The notes under the pieces are model-generated. The model had not been told where the DNA came from. It saw only the letters and a program-made list of their open reading frames with translations, and ran no database searches. A stretch of 64,000 bases of DNA from Mesorhizobium sp. LHD-90 (GTDB taxonomy: Bacteria; Pseudomonadota; Alphaproteobacteria; Rhizobiales; Rhizobiaceae), in assembly GCF_030929505.1 (NCBI RefSeq), contig NZ_JAVFVV010000022.1:28268-92267 (forward strand). Direction: 5' to 3'. Numbering within the stretch: the stretch's first letter is position 1; each line of letters opens with the position of its first letter. A program made the translations under genes and the position numbers. This document shows, piece by piece, positions 34,617 through 44,058 of this stretch.

Positions 34617-37600
34617 TTACTTCTTGTCCAGAAGTGCCCGGGCCAGCGGCTCGTCGATCTCGCCATTGGGCGTCATGCCGTTGTCCTTCTGGAACGCCAT
34701 GATCGCCTTCTTGGTCTTGTCGCCGATCACCCCGTCGGCACCGCCGGCATCGTATCCGTTCTTGTTGAGGATGCGCTGGATCGTGCCGACCGCCTTCTTC
34801 ATGTCGATGCTGGCGGTGGTCGGGGTTGCTTCCTGCCAGGATTCGGGAATCTCGACCGAATTGGTTTCGGGGTCGACCGGCTTGGCCTTCCACAGATCCA
34901 CCGCGCCGCGCGCCTTTTCGAGTTGCTCGGGCCGCAGCGAATTGGCGATCTCGTCGCGCTTGGCGGCGGCGTCGCGGTCGCCGGACTTCGCGGCCAGCGC
35001 GAACCATTTGTAGGATTCTTCCAGGCTCTGCGGCATGCCGACGCCCTTGGCCGCCAGGATGCCGAGGTTGAACTGGCTGTCCTTGACGCCGAGATCGGCC
35101 GCGCTGGTGAACCAGCGCACCGCCGATTCATTGTCCACCGTACCGTCGGCGCCCATGGCGTAAAGCACGGCAAGGTTGTGCATGGCGCTGGCGTTGCCCT
35201 GCTCGGCCGAGAGCTGGTACCAGGTCTTGGCCTTGCCGATGTCGCGATCGATGCCGTGCGCCTTTTCGTAGAGGTTGCCGATGCGGTACTGCGCCGGCGC
35301 GAAGCCGAGTTCCGCCGACTTCTCGTACCAGGTGGCCGCCTGCTTCATGTCGGCCTTGACGCCGCGGCCGTCCGCGTAGCGTGAGGCGATCTCGAACAGC
35401 GCCTTGGCGTCGCCCGCCCCGGCGGCTTCGCGCAACGCGATCGGGCCGGCATCCTCGGGAATGCCGGAGATCTGGACCGGCGCCGATTTGTCGGCGGCGG
35501 CAGCCGGCGCCGGATCGGCCGCAGGCGACGGCTCGGTCGGCTCGGGGGCTGCCGCGACGGCCGATTCCGCTACGGGCTGAGGCGGCGTGGCCGGGGCCGG
35601 ATCGACGGAGCGGGCATCCGCTTCCGACGGCGCGTCCATCGGCGCCAGCGGCTCCTCGACGGCCGGCATGGAACCTGCTCCCGCCGCAGCGCTCGCCTGC
35701 TCGGCGTTGCCGGCGGACATGGCGGGGACGGCGGCGCCGGCGACGACCGGCTCCGCGGCCGACTGCTGCTCTGCGTCTCCGGCATCAGCCATCTGCACCG
35801 GCTGTTCGGCGACCAGCGGGATCGTCGAGGCGGCAATCGGCTCGTCGCCGGAAAGATAGGCGCTGCTCAACTGGAAGCCGGACAGCACCACCATGATGGC
35901 GGTGGCCGCCATGAGCAGCGGCTTGCGATTGGTCCTGAGCAATTCGCCGATCTTCGAGCCGCGGGACGCACCGGCGGTACCGGTTCCGCGCTTCAGCACT
36001 TCAGCTTCGGCTGCCGCCGCCTGCGCGGCGCGGCGGGCCGCGGCGATGAAATCGGCCTTGGCCGCGTCGCCGTCGGTTGTTTTGGCGATCTGGCTGCGCT
36101 CCTCGCGCACCCGTCGCATGATGGCGTTGAGATCGGGTGCTCCCGATCCGGGTTCCAGCGGGCGGTTGGCGATCTTCGGATCGAGTGGCTCATCCAGCGA
36201 CGGTTCCGAGGCCCGTTCCAACGCGACCTGCGGCTCGGACTGCTCCTGCTCCTTGGCCGCGGCCGGTGCAGTCGCCTTGCGGCCGAGCGCCCGTGTGATC
36301 CCGCCAAGCAGCGTGCGGGACTTCGTCGTTACAGCGCGACGCTCATCCGCATCGGCGTCGACGGCGGCGATCGCCGCCTCGGCGGCGGCTTCCGCGGGCG
36401 TGCGCGTATTGGCCGGCGCGGATCGCTCGGCCGAACCCTGCATAAGGACAGGCTGCTTTTCGTCATCGTCACCGGAATGCAGCGGCGGCGTCGTGCCAAC
36501 CTCGACGATCCTGGCCTTCGGCATCTGCTGGGCGGCGGCGGGCATGAGGTCTCCCGCATCGAGCGTGCCCAAGCGGTCGACGATCTTGATCAGCGTGTCG
36601 TGGATCGCCTCGAAGGTCTTGGTGTTGCGCTCGTCCGAGCGGCGGGTGAGCGATTCCAGCGCGCGCAGGTCCTGCGAAAGGCCCGTCACCGCCACGGTAT
36701 GCGTCTGCGAGCCGTCGAAGGTGCGCACCGCGTTCTCGGCCGCCTGGCGCGCGGCTTCGAGGATCGAGTCGCGGCTGCCGGCGATCGACCGCTCCAATTC
36801 GTCCAAGCGCGGGCCGATGTCCTCGAACTCCGGCAGCGGCGCCGAAGGCCGGTTGAGATGTTCGGACAGCGCCGCCACCTGGCTTTCCAGGCTGCGGATC
36901 AAGGCGGGATCGATGCCCGAAACCTTGGCCGCGGAAGCGTCGATGCGCACCGAAATGCTCTCCAGCCGATCCTCCAGCTTGCGGATCGCCGCGTCGTTGG
37001 TGTTCTTCGGCGTGCTGGCGACCTGTTGCGCCAGGTCGGACAGGCGGGCGTCGATGGCGTTCATCGCCCGCGAGGTGTCGTGCGGATCGGCGGCACGCAG
37101 GTCCATGCGGTCGGCAACCTCGTCGAGACGCCGTTCGAGATCGCGGAACATCATGTTGCCATGCTCGATCGCGTCTTCCTGCCGGCGCTCGATCATCGCC
37201 GACAGCACGTCGAAGCGCTGGTCGATGCTGGCGAGCATCGCCTCGCGCTCGGCGGCGACAGGCGTGCGGTCGATCTTGTCGGCGATCGCCACGACATGCC
37301 GCGACAGCCGCTCCAGCGCCTCCTGCGGCACGCCGCCCTGAACGGCGATGTCGTCGACGCGCTGCGACAACAGGTTGAGGCGGTTGATCACCTCGGCCGA
37401 CGGCCGGTCTTCCACCACCTCGTCGATCTGCCGCGCCAGCGCCGAGATGCGCGCCTCTATGCGTTCGAGCGGTTCCGGGTCGAGGCCGACAGGCTGCGCC
37501 GCGACCGCCGAGGCGACGATCGCGCGGGAGATCTCATCGAGGCGTTCCTCGATCAGATGGAAAGTCTCTGGCGCCTGCCGGTCCTGCTGACGCACGAAAT

Positions 37601-38432
37601 GATCGACCGCGCCGGCCAGAGTGCGCACCTTGTCCTCAAGCGAGCGCAGCGACAGCGATTCGGGCAGATTGTTGACGGCGTCGCTGATTGTCTGCAGCCG
37701 TTCCGACAGCGCCGCAACCTCCGGATCGCGAGCGGACTGGCGGGCGTCGACGCGGTTTTCGAACGCGGTCCAACGACGATCGAATTCTTCCCAACGCCGG
37801 TCGGTGGAGCGGACAGTGTCTTCGCGCGCAAGCGTATCCAGCGCGCCGCGCACCTGCTCGATGTCGTCACGCAGCGCGTTCATGCCCCTGTCGTCGGTCC
37901 GCTCGGAAAGGTCGTGCACCGCGCGTGAGATCCGATCGAGCTCGGCGGTGAGTTCCGAACCGGCCGCCGCGGAGGTGTTGGCGGCCATCATCCGGCCGAG
38001 GTCGCCGCGCAGCGTTTCGAATTCGCGCTGGATGTTGGCGGTCATCTGCTGCCGCAGATCCTCACGCAAGGTCTTGAGCTCGCCGGCGATCCTGCCGGCC
38101 GATGCCACGCCTTCCTCCTGGCTGCGGACGCGGTCGAAGTCTCGCGCCAGGGACTGATAGGCGGATGGGCTGTCCATCCGGCGTGCCGGCCGCTCGGGAG
38201 CCTGCGCTGACGGCGTTTCCCGGTGGGGCCTTCCGCTTTCCTGGATCGGCATCGCGCGCGATGGCCTGAAACCGTCATTGCGGTCGCGCCCGAAATCGTC
38301 GAGCGCCTCGCGTGAACGATCGAGCCGCTCCTCCAGGGTCTGCAGCGATTGTGTGATCTGATCGAGCGTCGTGCCCGGCCTGCGCTGGCGGCCGGTGTTC
38401 AGGGCATCGAGATACGACCGTTTGCTGTTCAT
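34617..38432 (-). CDS. podJ: PodJ-like polar localisation protein (coiled coil, Sel1 repeats, peptidoglycan-binding domain)
   Basis: I choose ATG 38432 (MNSKRSYLDALNTG, 1271 residues). Residues 1-830 are cytoplasmic and largely coiled coil with repeated L-x-E-R-L-D units. A membrane helix PLLMAATAIMVVLSGFQLSS lies at about 838-860. The periplasmic part has a Pro/Ala-rich linker, about four Sel1-type repeats (AGDAKALFEIASRYADGRG onward, about 1004-1168) and a C-terminal peptidoglycan-binding domain (QRILNKNGYDAGGADGVIG, about 1211-1270). This order is that of PodJ, the polarity scaffold of alphaproteobacteria. The symbol is by architecture, not by alignment. A CtrA-like inverted repeat lies upstream. 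Confidence 0.8.
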   Translation of the reverse strand: MNSKRSYLDALNTGRQRRPGTTLDQITQSLQTLEERLDRSREALDDFGRDRNDGFRPSRAMPIQESGRPHRETPSAQAPERPARRMDSPSAYQSLARDFDRVRSQEEGVASAGRIAGELKTLREDLRQQMTANIQREFETLRGDLGRMMAANTSAAAGSELTAELDRISRAVHDLSERTDDRGMNALRDDIEQVRGALDTLAREDTVRSTDRRWEEFDRRWTAFENRVDARQSARDPEVAALSERLQTISDAVNNLPESLSLRSLEDKVRTLAGAVDHFVRQQDRQAPETFHLIEERLDEISRAIVASAVAAQPVGLDPEPLERIEARISALARQIDEVVEDRPSAEVINRLNLLSQRVDDIAVQGGVPQEALERLSRHVVAIADKIDRTPVAAEREAMLASIDQRFDVLSAMIERRQEDAIEHGNMMFRDLERRLDEVADRMDLRAADPHDTSRAMNAIDARLSDLAQQVASTPKNTNDAAIRKLEDRLESISVRIDASAAKVSGIDPALIRSLESQVAALSEHLNRPSAPLPEFEDIGPRLDELERSIAGSRDSILEAARQAAENAVRTFDGSQTHTVAVTGLSQDLRALESLTRRSDERNTKTFEAIHDTLIKIVDRLGTLDAGDLMPAAAQQMPKARIVEVGTTPPLHSGDDDEKQPVLMQGSAERSAPANTRTPAEAAAEAAIAAVDADADERRAVTTKSRTLLGGITRALGRKATAPAAAKEQEQSEPQVALERASEPSLDEPLDPKIANRPLEPGSGAPDLNAIMRRVREERSQIAKTTDGDAAKADFIAAARRAAQAAAAEAEVLKRGTGTAGASRGSKIGELLRTNRKPLLMAATAIMVVLSGFQLSSAYLSGDEPIAASTIPLVAEQPVQMADAGDAEQQSAAEPVVAGAAVPAMSAGNAEQASAAAGAGSMPAVEEPLAPMDAPSEADARSVDPAPATPPQPVAESAVAAAPEPTEPSPAADPAPAAAADKSAPVQISGIPEDAGPIALREAAGAGDAKALFEIASRYADGRGVKADMKQAATWYEKSAELGFAPAQYRIGNLYEKAHGIDRDIGKAKTWYQLSAEQGNASAMHNLAVLYAMGADGTVDNESAVRWFTSAADLGVKDSQFNLGILAAKGVGMPQSLEESYKWFALAAKSGDRDAAAKRDEIANSLRPEQLEKARGAVDLWKAKPVDPETNSVEIPESWQEATPTTASIDMKKAVGTIQRILNKNGYDAGGADGVIGDKTKKAIMAFQKDNGMTPNGEIDEPLARALLDKK

Positions 38433-38621
38433 CGAAACGCCTATCCGCTTGTGCCGGCTGAGCCGGTTTGCTCCCACTTTCCCTCGGGAACGAAGCGTTG
38501 CTGGCGACGATCTGACCGCTCTCCAACGACATGCCCGCTTCGAATGTTCGTGAAGAATTCGCTACAGGATAATCACGAGGGCCCGACCCGCGCACATTTC
38601 GCCCAACGTGGTAAAGAAGGT

Positions 38622-38637
38622 GTTAACCAAGCTTAAC
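38622..38637. promoter_or_regulatory. possible CtrA-like site upstream of podJ-like gene
   Basis: GTTAACCAAGCTTAAC contains two TTAA half-sites in the alphaproteobacterial CtrA style, but with a 6-base spacer instead of the usual 7. It lies about 190 bases before the podJ-like start. The assignment is tentative. Confidence 0.3.
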
Positions 38638-38761
38638 TTTCTGCAACGCTAAGGCGCAGCGTGACAGCCGCGGCCCCCGGGAGATCGCGCGCGAATGCGA
38701 CCTAATAGCGCGACTCGATAGCGCTTGCGACGTAGGGGAAGGACCTCTATATGCCGCTCAC

Positions 38762-38775
38762 TTACGTTAACGTAA
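38762..38775. promoter_or_regulatory. palindromic operator of the MerR (LiuR-type) regulator
   Basis: TTACGTTAACGTAA is a perfect 14-base palindrome lying 120 bases before the MerR gene. It fits the T-T-T-A-C-G-T-n-A-A-C-G-T-A-A-A pattern known for LiuR-type MerR regulators of acyl-CoA catabolism, so autoregulation is likely. Confidence 0.65.
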
Positions 38776-38895
38776 AGGTGGGTTTGCAGCCCGCCTTTGT
38801 TTTGTCTCAACCATGCGGAAGCCCGTGACCCCCGAACGGCTTTCGTTTGCGCATCCGGTTCGGCCGTGATGCCCAGTCGGGGATAGCTGGTAAAA

Positions 38896-39363
38896 ATGAT
38901 GAAACTGATGAGGGCCGGCGAGCACGCCGGCGTCGTGCATGGCGTTTTCCCGGAGACCGAGGACGGCGAGGACGCGTTTTTCAAGATCGGTGAGATGGCC
39001 AAGGTCTTCGGCGTGACCCTGCGCACGCTGCGTTTCTATGAAGACAAGGGCCTCCTGCATCCCAAGCGCGAGGGCAGCACCCGGCTTTATACGAGGCGTG
39101 ACCGGGCGCGGCTGAAGCTTATCCTGCTTGGCCGCAAGATCGGCTTCTCGCTGCGCGACGTGAAGCAGATGATCGACCTTTACGATCCGAGCGGCTCCAA
39201 CGCCAAGCAGCTTCGCATGACGCTCGACAAGTCGGAGAAGCAGCTCGGCCGCCTGCAGAAGCAGCGCGCCGCGCTGGACGAGGCGATCGACGAACTGGGC
39301 TCGCTCATGTCGGTGGTGCGCCGGATGCTCACCGAGCGTTCCGTGGCGGCCAACAACAACTGA
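38896..39363 (+). CDS. MerR family transcriptional regulator (LiuR-like)
   Basis: This 155-residue protein has an extension of about 28 residues, then a MerR helix-turn-helix: FFKIGEMAKVFGVTLRTLRF, YEDKGLL, and LYTRRDRARLKLILLGRKIG. A coiled dimerisation helix follows (KSEKQLGRLQKQRAALDEAI) and there is no large effector domain or metal-binding cysteine cluster. It precedes a beta-oxidation operon, and palindromes of related sequence lie upstream of it and of the operon. This is the setting of LiuR-type regulators, which repress branched-chain or fatty acid breakdown until an acyl-CoA binds. Start ATG 38896 or 38899. Confidence 0.88.
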   Translation: MMKLMRAGEHAGVVHGVFPETEDGEDAFFKIGEMAKVFGVTLRTLRFYEDKGLLHPKREGSTRLYTRRDRARLKLILLGRKIGFSLRDVKQMIDLYDPSGSNAKQLRMTLDKSEKQLGRLQKQRAALDEAIDELGSLMSVVRRMLTERSVAANNN

Positions 39364-39476
39364 GGCGCAAGCCGCCTCGGTACCTTCGAAAAGCGACGAA
39401 CCATGACTGAATGGGCGGCGGATCGGACGATCCGCCGCCCATTGCGTTTTGGGACCCTGCAACGCATTGTCATGCA

Positions 39477-39500
39477 ATTGACGTTTACGCAAACGTCAAT
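39477..39500. promoter_or_regulatory. inverted-repeat operator before the acyl-CoA dehydrogenase operon
   Basis: Perfect 10-base arms ATTGACGTTT and AAACGTCAAT with a 4-base spacer ACGC. The core GTTTACGCAAAC resembles the palindrome in front of the MerR gene. It lies 81 bases before the first dehydrogenase start, probably over its promoter. Confidence 0.7.
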
Positions 39501-39581
39501 TAGTGTCCTTGCACGATCCGTCCATTACGGCGATCTCCGCGTTGCGCGGGAGCGCCGATGCCATGCGATCAAGGAGGAAGC

Positions 39582-41378
39582 ATGCCGACCTACAAGGCGC
39601 CGGTTCAGGACACGTTGTTCGTACTCAACGAGGTGCTCGGCTACGAGCGCTATTCCAACCTGCCGGGCTTCTCCGACGCCGCGCCGGATGTGCTTGAGGC
39701 CATTCTGGGCGAGGCCGCCAAACTTGCAGAGAACGTCATGCAGCCGTTGAACCGCGTCGGCGACATGCAGGGCTGCGAGCGTCACGAAGACGGCTCGGTG
39801 ACGACGCCCAAGGGGTTCAAGGACGCATTCGATCAATACCGCGCCGGCGGTTGGATGGGGCTGGCGGTGCCGGCCGAATTCGGCGGCCAGGGCCTGCCCT
39901 ACTGCGTCCACACCGCCGTCGGCGAATACATGGTCTCCGCCAACATGGCGCTGATGATGTATGCCGGCCTCACCCAGGGCGCCATCGCCGCGATCGTCGT
40001 CCACGGCAGCGACGAGCAGAAGCAGAAATATCTGCCGAAGATGGTCGAGGGCGCCTGGACCGGCACCATGAACCTGACCGAGCCGCATTGCGGCACCGAC
40101 CTCGGCCTGCTGCGCACCCGCGCCGCGCCGCAGGGCGACGGCAGCTTCAAAATCTCCGGCCAGAAGATTTTTATCTCCGCCGGCGAGCACGACCTTGCGG
40201 AAAACATCGTGCACCTGGTGCTCGCCCGCATCGAGGGCGCACCGCAGGGCACAAAAGGCATCTCGCTGTTCATCGTGCCGAAGTTCATTCCCGACGAGGC
40301 TGGCAATCCGGGCAAGCGCAACGGCGTTTCCTGCGGCTCCATCGAGGAGAAGATGGGCATCCACGGCAATTCCACCTGCGTCATGAACTATGACGAGGCG
40401 AGCGGCTGGCTGATCGGAGAGGAGAACGCCGGGCTGAAGGCCATGTTCACCATGATGAACGAGGCGCGGCTCGGCGTCGGCCTGCAAGGGCTCGCCGTCG
40501 GCGAGGCCGCCTACCAGAACGCGGTCGCCTACGCCAAGGAGCGGCTGCAGGGCCGCTCGCTGTCCGGTCCGAAGGCGGCGGACAAGCCGGCCGATCCGAT
40601 CATCGTCCACCCCGACGTGCGCCGCAACCTGATGACCATGAAGGCCTTCAACGAGGCCGGCCGCGCCTTCGTGCTGTGGACGGCCATCCGCTCCGACGTC
40701 GCCAACCGCTCCGGCGACGATCATGACCGCGAGGCGGCCGACGACGCGCTCGGCCTGATGACGCCGATCGTCAAGGGCGTGCTCACCGACAAGGGGTTCG
40801 ACCACGCCGTCGCCGCCCAGCAGGTGTTCGGCGGCCACGGCTACATCGAAGAACACGGCATGAGTCAGTTCGTGCGCGATGCCCGCATCGCCATGATCTA
40901 CGAGGGCGCAAACGGCATCCAGGCGCTCGACCTCGTCGGCCGAAAACTCGCCGCCAATGGCGGCCGCGCCATCCAGAACTTCTTCAGGGAAGTCGGCGAG
41001 TTCTGCGAGGCCGGCCGCTCCGACGAGAAGCTGGCGCCGTACACCAAGGCGCTGAAGAAGGGGCTGAACGATTTGCAGGCCGCCACCATGTGGCTGATGC
41101 AGAACGCCATGGCGAAGCCCGACAATGCCGGGGCCGCCTCGACCGACTACATGCACCTCTTCGGCCTTGTGTCGCTCGGTTACATGTGGGGCCAGATGGC
41201 CAAGGCTGCGCAAAACAAGCTGGCAAACGGTGCCGGCGACGCTACATCGTTCTACGAGAACAAGCTCGTCACCGGCCGCTATTTCATGGAGCGTGTCATG
41301 CCCGAGACCGCGGCGCACCTTGCCCGCATCTCGTCGGGCGCCGATACGATGATGGCGCTGCCGGCGGAAGCGTTCTGA
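39582..41378 (+). CDS. acyl-CoA dehydrogenase with extended C-terminal domain (DmdC/FadE-like)
   Basis: The start at ATG 39582 has a strong AAGGAGGAAGC ribosome site. The length of 598 residues fits the subfamily with an additional C-terminal domain, which includes 3-methylmercaptopropionyl-CoA and fatty acyl-CoA dehydrogenases. [15 protein letters not shown] is the FAD/substrate-binding block, [20 protein letters not shown] the C-terminal one, and the catalytic base is the glutamate of [11 protein letters not shown]. It forms the trans-2-enoyl-CoA and passes electrons to ETF. First gene of the MerR-controlled beta-oxidation operon; the exact acyl-CoA is not clear. Confidence 0.9.
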   Translation: MPTYKAPVQDTLFVLNEVLGYERYSNLPGFSDAAPDVLEAILGEAAKLAENVMQPLNRVGDMQGCERHEDGSVTTPKGFKDAFDQYRAGGWMGLAVPAEFGGQGLPYCVHTAVGEYMVSANMALMMYAGLTQGAIAAIVVHGSDEQKQKYLPKMVEGAWTGTMNLTEPHCGTDLGLLRTRAAPQGDGSFKISGQKIFISAGEHDLAENIVHLVLARIEGAPQGTKGISLFIVPKFIPDEAGNPGKRNGVSCGSIEEKMGIHGNSTCVMNYDEASGWLIGEENAGLKAMFTMMNEARLGVGLQGLAVGEAAYQNAVAYAKERLQGRSLSGPKAADKPADPIIVHPDVRRNLMTMKAFNEAGRAFVLWTAIRSDVANRSGDDHDREAADDALGLMTPIVKGVLTDKGFDHAVAAQQVFGGHGYIEEHGMSQFVRDARIAMIYEGANGIQALDLVGRKLAANGGRAIQNFFREVGEFCEAGRSDEKLAPYTKALKKGLNDLQAATMWLMQNAMAKPDNAGAASTDYMHLFGLVSLGYMWGQMAKAAQNKLANGAGDATSFYENKLVTGRYFMERVMPETAAHLARISSGADTMMALPAEAF

Positions 41379-41392
41379 CGCAGCAGTCCATA

Positions 41393-41418
41393 AACTCTGT
41401 TCATGATTGAACAGAGTT
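41393..41418. promoter_or_regulatory. perfect inverted repeat between the two acyl-CoA dehydrogenase genes
   Basis: Arms AACTCTGTTCA and TGAACAGAGTT with spacer TGAT. There is no T-run after it, so an operator for a second regulator (TetR/MarR size) is more likely than a terminator. It lies 43 bases before the second dehydrogenase start. Confidence 0.5.
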
Positions 41419-41460
41419 GGTATAGAAACCATCTGAGCGAAGAGGCGATGGGAGACGCTC

Positions 41461-42633
41461 TTGGCGACCGATCCGACAGAAATTCTCGACTTGCCGAAAC
41501 CCGCATGGGCTGGCGACGAGGTCGCCATGCTCTACGACATGGCGCGCCGTTTCATGGCCGAGGAGATCGCGCCGCGCTATGACGAGTTCGAGAAGAACGA
41601 GATGGTCGACCGCGCCTCCTGGGAAAAGGCCGGCGCGGCAGGGCTGCTGTGCGCTTCGATGCCGGAGGAATATGGTGGCTCGGGCGGTACCTACGCCCAT
41701 GAGAGCGCCATCATCGAGGCGATCGGTCATGCCGGAGTCGACGGTTTCGGTATCGTGCTGCACAACGCCATCGTCGCGCCCTACATCCTCCACTACGGCT
41801 CGGAGGAGCAGAAGAAGACCTGGCTGCCGAGGCTGGCAACCGGCGAGCTGATCGGCGCCATCGCCATGACCGAGCCGGGCGCCGGCTCCGACCTGCAGGG
41901 CGTCAAGACGCGGGCCGAGAAGGACGGCAACCAGTACCGCATCAACGGCTCCAAAACCTTCATCACCAACGGCCAGCACGCCAATCTCGTCATCGTCGTC
42001 ACCAAGACCGATCCGGCGCAGGGCGCCAAGGGCGTCTCGCTGATCGTCGTGGAGACCGACGGCGCGGAAGGGTTCGAGCGCGGCCGCAACCTCGACAAGA
42101 TCGGCCTCAAGGCCAACGACACCTCCGAACTGTTCTTCAACGACGTGCGCGTGCCGACCGCCAACCTGCTCGGCCACGAGGAAGGGCAGGGGTTTGTCCA
42201 ACTGATGCAGCAATTGCCGCAGGAACGGCTGCTGATCGGCGGTCAGGCGATTGCCATGATCGAGCGGGCACTCGCCGTTACCATCGACTACGTCAAGGAG
42301 CGAAAGGCCTTCGGCAAGCCGATCCTCGATTTCCAGAACACCCAGTTCAAGCTGGCCGAGCTGAAGACCGAGGCGACCGTCGGCCGCGTCTTCTACAATG
42401 ACTGCGTCGTCAGGCACATCGCCGGCGGCCTCGACCCGGCGACGGCGTCCATGGCCAAATACTGGCTGACCGACCTTCAGGGAAAAGTGGTCGACGAATG
42501 CCTGCAACTCTTCGGCGGCTATGGCTATATGAACGAATATCCGATTGCCCGCATGTTCCGCGACGCCCGTGTGCAGCGCATCTACGGCGGGACCAACGAG
42601 ATCATGAAACTGCTGATTGCCAGGAGTTTGTAG
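41461..42633 (+). CDS. acyl-CoA dehydrogenase (long-chain/isovaleryl-like type)
   Basis: This 390-residue protein starts at TTG 41461, with GGAG six bases before it. AIAMTEPGAGSDLQG and KTFITNG are the substrate/FAD-binding blocks. The C-terminal IYGGTNEIMKLLIARSL lacks the medium-chain type glutamate (G in its place). As in LCAD and isovaleryl-CoA dehydrogenase, the base is probably the earlier glutamate of LPQERLLIGG. It probably acts on a longer or branched acyl-CoA than its upstream neighbour. Confidence 0.92.
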   Translation: MATDPTEILDLPKPAWAGDEVAMLYDMARRFMAEEIAPRYDEFEKNEMVDRASWEKAGAAGLLCASMPEEYGGSGGTYAHESAIIEAIGHAGVDGFGIVLHNAIVAPYILHYGSEEQKKTWLPRLATGELIGAIAMTEPGAGSDLQGVKTRAEKDGNQYRINGSKTFITNGQHANLVIVVTKTDPAQGAKGVSLIVVETDGAEGFERGRNLDKIGLKANDTSELFFNDVRVPTANLLGHEEGQGFVQLMQQLPQERLLIGGQAIAMIERALAVTIDYVKERKAFGKPILDFQNTQFKLAELKTEATVGRVFYNDCVVRHIAGGLDPATASMAKYWLTDLQGKVVDECLQLFGGYGYMNEYPIARMFRDARVQRIYGGTNEIMKLLIARSL

Positions 42634-42648
42634 GCAGGAAACTGGAAG

Positions 42649-42795
42649 CACCCCCTCACCGGCCCTTCGGGCCACCTCTCCCCCTGCCCGGGGGGAGAGG
42701 ATAGCCGGCCGCAAGGTGAGCGCCAATCGCCGCCGCTGCGTATCCTCTCCCCCGGGGCAGGGGGAGAGGTGGCCCGAAGGGCCGGTGAGGGGGTG
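42649..42795. repeat. long inverted-repeat intergenic element
   Basis: Arms of 53 bases (42649-42701 and 42743-42795) are nearly perfect reverse complements; the left starts CACCCCCTCACCGGCCCTTC and contains CCTCTCCCCCTGCCC. About 40 bases separate them. It is typical of nomadic rhizobial intergenic palindromes and lies inside the operon, where it could form a stable mRNA hairpin. Confidence 0.85.
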
Positions 42796-42798
42796 CTG

Positions 42799-42826
42799 TT
42801 GCCAAAGCGATGCATCGCTTTGGCAA
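42799..42826. repeat. 28-base perfect palindrome
   Basis: The half-site TTGCCAAAGCGATG is followed at once by its exact reverse complement CATCGCTTTGGCAA. It lies 23 bases before the thiolase start, just beyond the larger repeat. It could be an operator or a separate small repeat. Confidence 0.75.
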
Positions 42827-42849
42827 ATCAACACTTGAAGGAGTTCATC

Positions 42850-44058
42850 ATGCCCGAAGCCTATGTCTATGACGCCGTGCGCACGCCGCGCGGGCGCGGC
42901 AAGAAGGACGGTTCGCTGCACGAGGTGCCGGCGGTGCGGCTCGGCGCGAAGGTGCTGGAAGCTGTGCGCGACCGCAACGGGCTGGACACGGCGCAAGTCG
43001 ACGACATCATCTTCGGCTGCGTCGATCCGGTGGGCGAGGCGGGTTCGGTGATCCCGCGCTCGGCCGCCTTCGAGGCCGGCTACGACATGAAGGCGCCGGG
43101 CATGCAGATTTCCCGCTTCTGCGCCTCGGGTCTGGATGCCGTCAATTTCGGCGCGGCCAAGATCGCCCAGGGAGCCGACGAGATCGTCATCGCCGGCGGC
43201 GTGGAATCCATGTCGCGCGTCGGCATGGGCATGTCGGGCGGCGCCTGGTTCATGGACCCCTCTGTCGGCCTGCCGGGCTGGTTCATGCCGCAGGGCGTCT
43301 CCGCCGATCTGATCGCCACCAAGCACGGTTTTTCGCGCGACGACGTCGATGCCTATGCGGTCGAAAGCCAGAAGCGCGCCGCCCATGCCTGGGAAAAGGG
43401 GTGGTTCAAGAAGTCGGTCATTCCGGTCAAGGACCAGAACGGCATGACCATTCTGGACCGCGACGAGCATATGCGGCCGGGCACCGACATGCAGGGGCTG
43501 GCCTCGCTCAATCCGTCCTTCGTCATGCCCGGCGAGATGGGCGGTTTCGATGCCGTCGCCGTTCAGCGCTATCCGGAACTGGAAGAGGTCAACCACGTCC
43601 ACCACGCCGGCAATTCCTCCGGCATCGTCGACGGCGCGGCGGCGGTGCTGCTCGGGTCGAAGAAGGCCGGCAAATCCATGGGCCTGAAGCCGCGCGCCCG
43701 CATAAAAGCCTTCGCCAATATCGGCTCCGAGCCGGCGATGATGCTGACCGGTCCGGTCGACGTCACGGAAAAGCTGCTGAAGCGCTCCAAGATGACGCTG
43801 AAGGACATCGACCTGTTCGAGCTCAACGAGGCTTTTGCCGCCGTTGTGCTGCGCTACATCCAAGCCTTCGACATCGACCCGAAGGAGATCAACGTCAATG
43901 GCGGCGCCATCGCCATGGGCCATCCGCTTGGCGCCACCGGCGCGATGATTTTCGGAACGGTGCTGGACGAACTGGAGCGGCGCGATCTCAACACCGCGCT
44001 GGTGACGCTCTGCATCGGCGCCGGCATGGGCACCGCCACCATCATCGAGCGTGTGTGA
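42850..44058 (+). CDS. acetyl-CoA C-acyltransferase (thiolase)
   Basis: The start at ATG 42850 has AAGGAG close before it; 402 residues, the usual thiolase length. The nucleophile cysteine is in [10 protein letters not shown] (about residue 90), the histidine in [16 protein letters not shown] and the second cysteine in TLCIGAGMG. It cleaves 3-ketoacyl-CoA in the last beta-oxidation step, following the two dehydrogenases and preceding the FadJ-like protein. Its stop overlaps the next gene as TGATG. Confidence 0.93.
   Translation: MPEAYVYDAVRTPRGRGKKDGSLHEVPAVRLGAKVLEAVRDRNGLDTAQVDDIIFGCVDPVGEAGSVIPRSAAFEAGYDMKAPGMQISRFCASGLDAVNFGAAKIAQGADEIVIAGGVESMSRVGMGMSGGAWFMDPSVGLPGWFMPQGVSADLIATKHGFSRDDVDAYAVESQKRAAHAWEKGWFKKSVIPVKDQNGMTILDRDEHMRPGTDMQGLASLNPSFVMPGEMGGFDAVAVQRYPELEEVNHVHHAGNSSGIVDGAAAVLLGSKKAGKSMGLKPRARIKAFANIGSEPAMMLTGPVDVTEKLLKRSKMTLKDIDLFELNEAFAAVVLRYIQAFDIDPKEINVNGGAIAMGHPLGATGAMIFGTVLDELERRDLNTALVTLCIGAGMGTATIIERV

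Larger units (their letters stand above)
38433..38895. other. 463-base divergent control region
   Basis: It separates the podJ-like gene (minus) from the MerR regulator gene (plus). It holds a CtrA-like inverted repeat and a LiuR-like palindrome, listed separately. No gene is seen. Confidence 0.6.

Noticed and set aside
39525..43923. Long minus-strand open frames (667 and 840 codons) opposite the beta-oxidation genes
   Set aside because: They mirror the third-codon GC bias of the real plus-strand genes, have no family motifs and overlap strongly recognised enzymes.
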